This document shows, in pieces, positions 6,819-7,911 of a DNA stretch of 7,911 nt. The stretch is from contig JAYYDT010000069.1 in NCBI GenBank assembly GCA_036160575.1, positions 1-7,911 on the forward strand. Reading direction: 5' to 3'. Source of the stretch: TMED26 sp002694075. Its GTDB lineage: Bacteria; Pseudomonadota; Alphaproteobacteria; Thalassobaculales; Thalassobaculaceae. The notes beneath the pieces were generated by a model. It was not told the origin of the DNA, did no database searches, and was given only the letters and a program-made list of their open reading frames with translations. The position numbers were made by a program, and so were the translations under genes. Every line of letters starts with the position of its first letter. Position 1 is the stretch's first letter.

Positions 6819-7367
6819 GTGGCCCATTATTGCGATAGCGCGCCCGGCGATCCATTGCACGCCTATTACCACGACCATGAATACGGCTTTCCGGTGACCG
6901 ACGACTGCGTGTTGTTCGAACGGTTGGCGTTGGAGATCAATCAAGCCGGGCTATCCTGGGCGTTGATGCTGAAAAAACGCGCCGGCTTTCGCGCCGCCTT
7001 CAAAGGCTTCGACCCGGCCGTGGTGGCCGAATTCGGCGCCGCCGACCGCGCGCGGCTGCTGGCCGACGCCGGCATTATTCGCAACCGGTTGAAAATCGAC
7101 GCGGTCATCGAAAACGCCCGGCGGATCACGGTTTTGCAAGCCGAGCATGGCAGTTTTTGTGCTTGGTTGGCGGCGCAACATCCAAGGAATAAAGAGGATT
7201 GGGTAAAACTCTTTAAAAAAACGTTTAAGTTTATGGGGCCCGAAGTGGTTGGTGAGTTTTTGATGAGCACGGGGTATTTGCCGGGCGCCCACCGGCCCGA
7301 TTGCCCTGTCTACGCTCGGATCGCGGCGTTGTCGCCGCCGTGGATGACGGCCGCTGCCGGCGCTTAG
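6819..7367 (+). CDS. tag: DNA-3-methyladenine glycosylase I
   Basis: Base-excision repair enzyme that removes 3-methyladenine from alkylated DNA by cutting the N-glycosidic bond. The 182-residue product has the Tag features: the zinc-snap residues C5, H18 (in AYYHDHEYG), H158 and C162 (H-x3-C, GAHRPDC), the base-recognition glutamate E39 and W47 in LEINQAGLSWALMLKKR, and DAGIIRNRLKI (83-93) in the helix-hairpin-helix fold. It matches E. coli Tag in order and spacing at the N-terminal half; the segment from about 121 to 155 (KEDW-KLFKKTFKFMG, EFLMSTGYLPGAH) is shorter than in E. coli and typical of another branch of the family. It starts at a GTG 6 bp after the DUF1467 stop, with AGGTGAGG (6807-6814) as SD. 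A 50-bp patch inside (7186-7235) is strikingly AT-rich. It ends 8 bp before a convergent gene. I would have expected proS at this place. Confidence 0.93.
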   Translation: MAHYCDSAPGDPLHAYYHDHEYGFPVTDDCVLFERLALEINQAGLSWALMLKKRAGFRAAFKGFDPAVVAEFGAADRARLLADAGIIRNRLKIDAVIENARRITVLQAEHGSFCAWLAAQHPRNKEDWVKLFKKTFKFMGPEVVGEFLMSTGYLPGAHRPDCPVYARIAALSPPWMTAAAGA

Positions 7368-7385
7368 TTGGGCGCTTAAGCCGGC
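7356..7385. terminator. Possible hairpin at convergent gene ends
   Basis: GCCGGC at 7356-7361 pairs with GCCGGC at 7380-7385, and after a 2-nt bulge TTA (7364-7366) can pair with TAA (7377-7379). The structure covers the stop codons of tag and of the minus-strand gene, so it could act on both transcripts. Neither strand has a T-run after the stem, so it is not a classical intrinsic terminator. It may equally be chance in GC-rich DNA. Confidence 0.25.
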
Positions 7386-7911
7386 GGGCGAAATCGTTTC
7401 AAGATTTCAGGGATTTGCCGGTCGACCCAGGCCGCCAGCAGCGCGCGCCGGCGATAGGCGAACAGCGCGCCAGCGATAATGGCGGCGCCCAGCACCGCCA
7501 ACGCCAGCGGGAACAGCAATTCATCGCGAAATACTTTGCGCGCCAGATGGACGAGATAAACACCGATCCCAAAGGCGCCGAAGGCGATGAACATGATCCG
7601 CCGCAAAAAGGCGGCGAGGGTGATCAGCGCGAGATGGGTCAGGCAATAGGCCAATTTCGCCCATTCGGAATCGCTGTCCAGCACGGTGAGCCCGCGGCTA
7701 AACGCCAACAGTCTCAGCACATAAAGCCAAAACGCGAAATCGTCGCGCCGCGGGCTCAAGTCGGTGGCGCAGGCGCAGATCAACAGGCCGGCGCCAAAAA
7801 TCACCGAGACCAGGCGATGGTCGTCTCTTGTGGTCTCTTCACCGAACGCAATGGCGGTCAGATCCATCGCGACAAGCCACAGGGTCACCGCGATCAGCAC
7901 CGTTAAAAGCG
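7376..7911 (-). CDS. Hypothetical multi-pass membrane protein (partial, 5' end outside window)
   Basis: The minus strand is open from the right window edge to a TAA at 7376-7378, giving 177 visible residues. A GTG at 7898-7900 is available but reading continues upstream with hydrophobic residues (Leu-Leu-Thr), so the gene probably starts outside. Counting from that GTG, hydrophobic segments lie at about 1-20, 30-45, 57-70, 82-99, 102-120 and 127-149, with arginine-rich turns between them and a basic, amphipathic tail (about 150-174, ending LKRFRPPA). The motifs DSDSEW (75-80), FGAFGIGVYLVHLARKVF and DELLFPLAL recall hypothetical inner-membrane proteins with a similar C-terminal block that I have seen in proteobacteria, but I cannot name a family with confidence. 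The gene converges on tag with 8 bp between stop codons. The opposite frame over the same bases is Gln/Arg-rich with no recognisable domain and is taken as its shadow. Confidence 0.75.
   Translation of the reverse strand, partial: LLTVLIAVTLWLVAMDLTAIAFGEETTRDDHRLVSVIFGAGLLICACATDLSPRRDDFAFWLYVLRLLAFSRGLTVLDSDSEWAKLAYCLTHLALITLAAFLRRIMFIAFGAFGIGVYLVHLARKVFRDELLFPLALAVLGAAIIAGALFAYRRRALLAAWVDRQIPEILKRFRPPA

Larger units (their letters stand above)
2..7367 (+). other. Probable co-directional operon nuoM-nuoN-birA-coaX-rnj-mce-DUF1467-tag
   Basis: Eight same-strand genes are separated by, in order, 21 bp, a 4-bp overlap, 13 bp, an 11-bp overlap, 17 bp, 4 bp and 6 bp. No gap is large enough for a conventional promoter plus leader, and no stem-loop with a T-run lies between genes. 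Any internal promoters would have to sit in coding sequence. The unit begins upstream of the window, presumably with the other nuo genes. Co-transcription is inference from spacing only. Confidence 0.6.

Noticed and set aside
7215..7221. Programmed -1 frameshift site at the A7 run in tag
   Set aside because: In the reading frame the run is TTT AAA AAA ACG, which does not fit the X XXY YYZ pattern, and the zero frame gives a complete Tag protein.
7301..7906. Plus-strand open frame opposite the minus-strand membrane protein
   Set aside because: The product is Gln/Arg-rich without hydrophobic core or domain, while the minus strand shows regular transmembrane segments.
1..7911. Mobile element, CRISPR array, tRNA/rRNA or defence island
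   Set aside because: No transposase or integrase, no regularly spaced repeats, no structural RNA signatures, and almost all bases are taken up by recognisable housekeeping genes.

Overview
The window is a GC-rich (roughly 60-65% G+C by eye), densely packed stretch of bacterial chromosome. The gene content and order point to an alphaproteobacterium: the end of the nuo (Complex I) operon runs directly into birA, coaX, an RNase J gene, methylmalonyl-CoA epimerase and a small DUF1467 membrane protein. I know this order as typical of alphaproteobacteria. A Rhodospirillales-like member is plausible, but that is inference from memory and not the result of a search.

Layout. Positions 2-1432 hold nuoM (5' end cut off by the window edge) and 1454-2911 hold nuoN; these are the two homologous antiporter-like membrane subunits of Complex I. 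birA (2908-3654) overlaps nuoN by 4 bp. coaX (3668-4486) follows after 13 bp and overlaps rnj (4476-6131). Then come mce (6149-6553), a DUF1467 gene (6558-6812) and tag, 3-methyladenine DNA glycosylase I (6819-7367). All eight genes are on the plus strand, the largest gap is 21 bp, and I see no internal terminator, so they probably form one transcription unit with translational coupling. A convergent gene on the minus strand (7376-7911, 5' end outside the window) encodes an unrecognised multi-pass membrane protein. Only 8 bp separate its stop codon from that of tag.

How the genes fit together. NuoM and NuoN pump protons in respiration. BirA biotinylates carboxylases, CoaX makes the first committed intermediate of CoA, and Mce works in the propionyl-CoA to succinyl-CoA route, whose first enzyme is a biotin carboxylase. 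birA, coaX and mce can therefore be read as one cofactor and propionate theme beside the respiratory genes. RNase J (RNA decay and maturation) and Tag (base-excision repair) do not fit that theme.

No mobile element, CRISPR array, rRNA, tRNA or riboswitch is visible, and no stretch over 300 bp lacks a gene. I did not find a new system. The items most worth a second look are a sharply AT-rich patch inside tag, the presence of tag where I would expect proS, the convergent tag/membrane-protein junction with its small repeats, and two uncharacterised membrane proteins.
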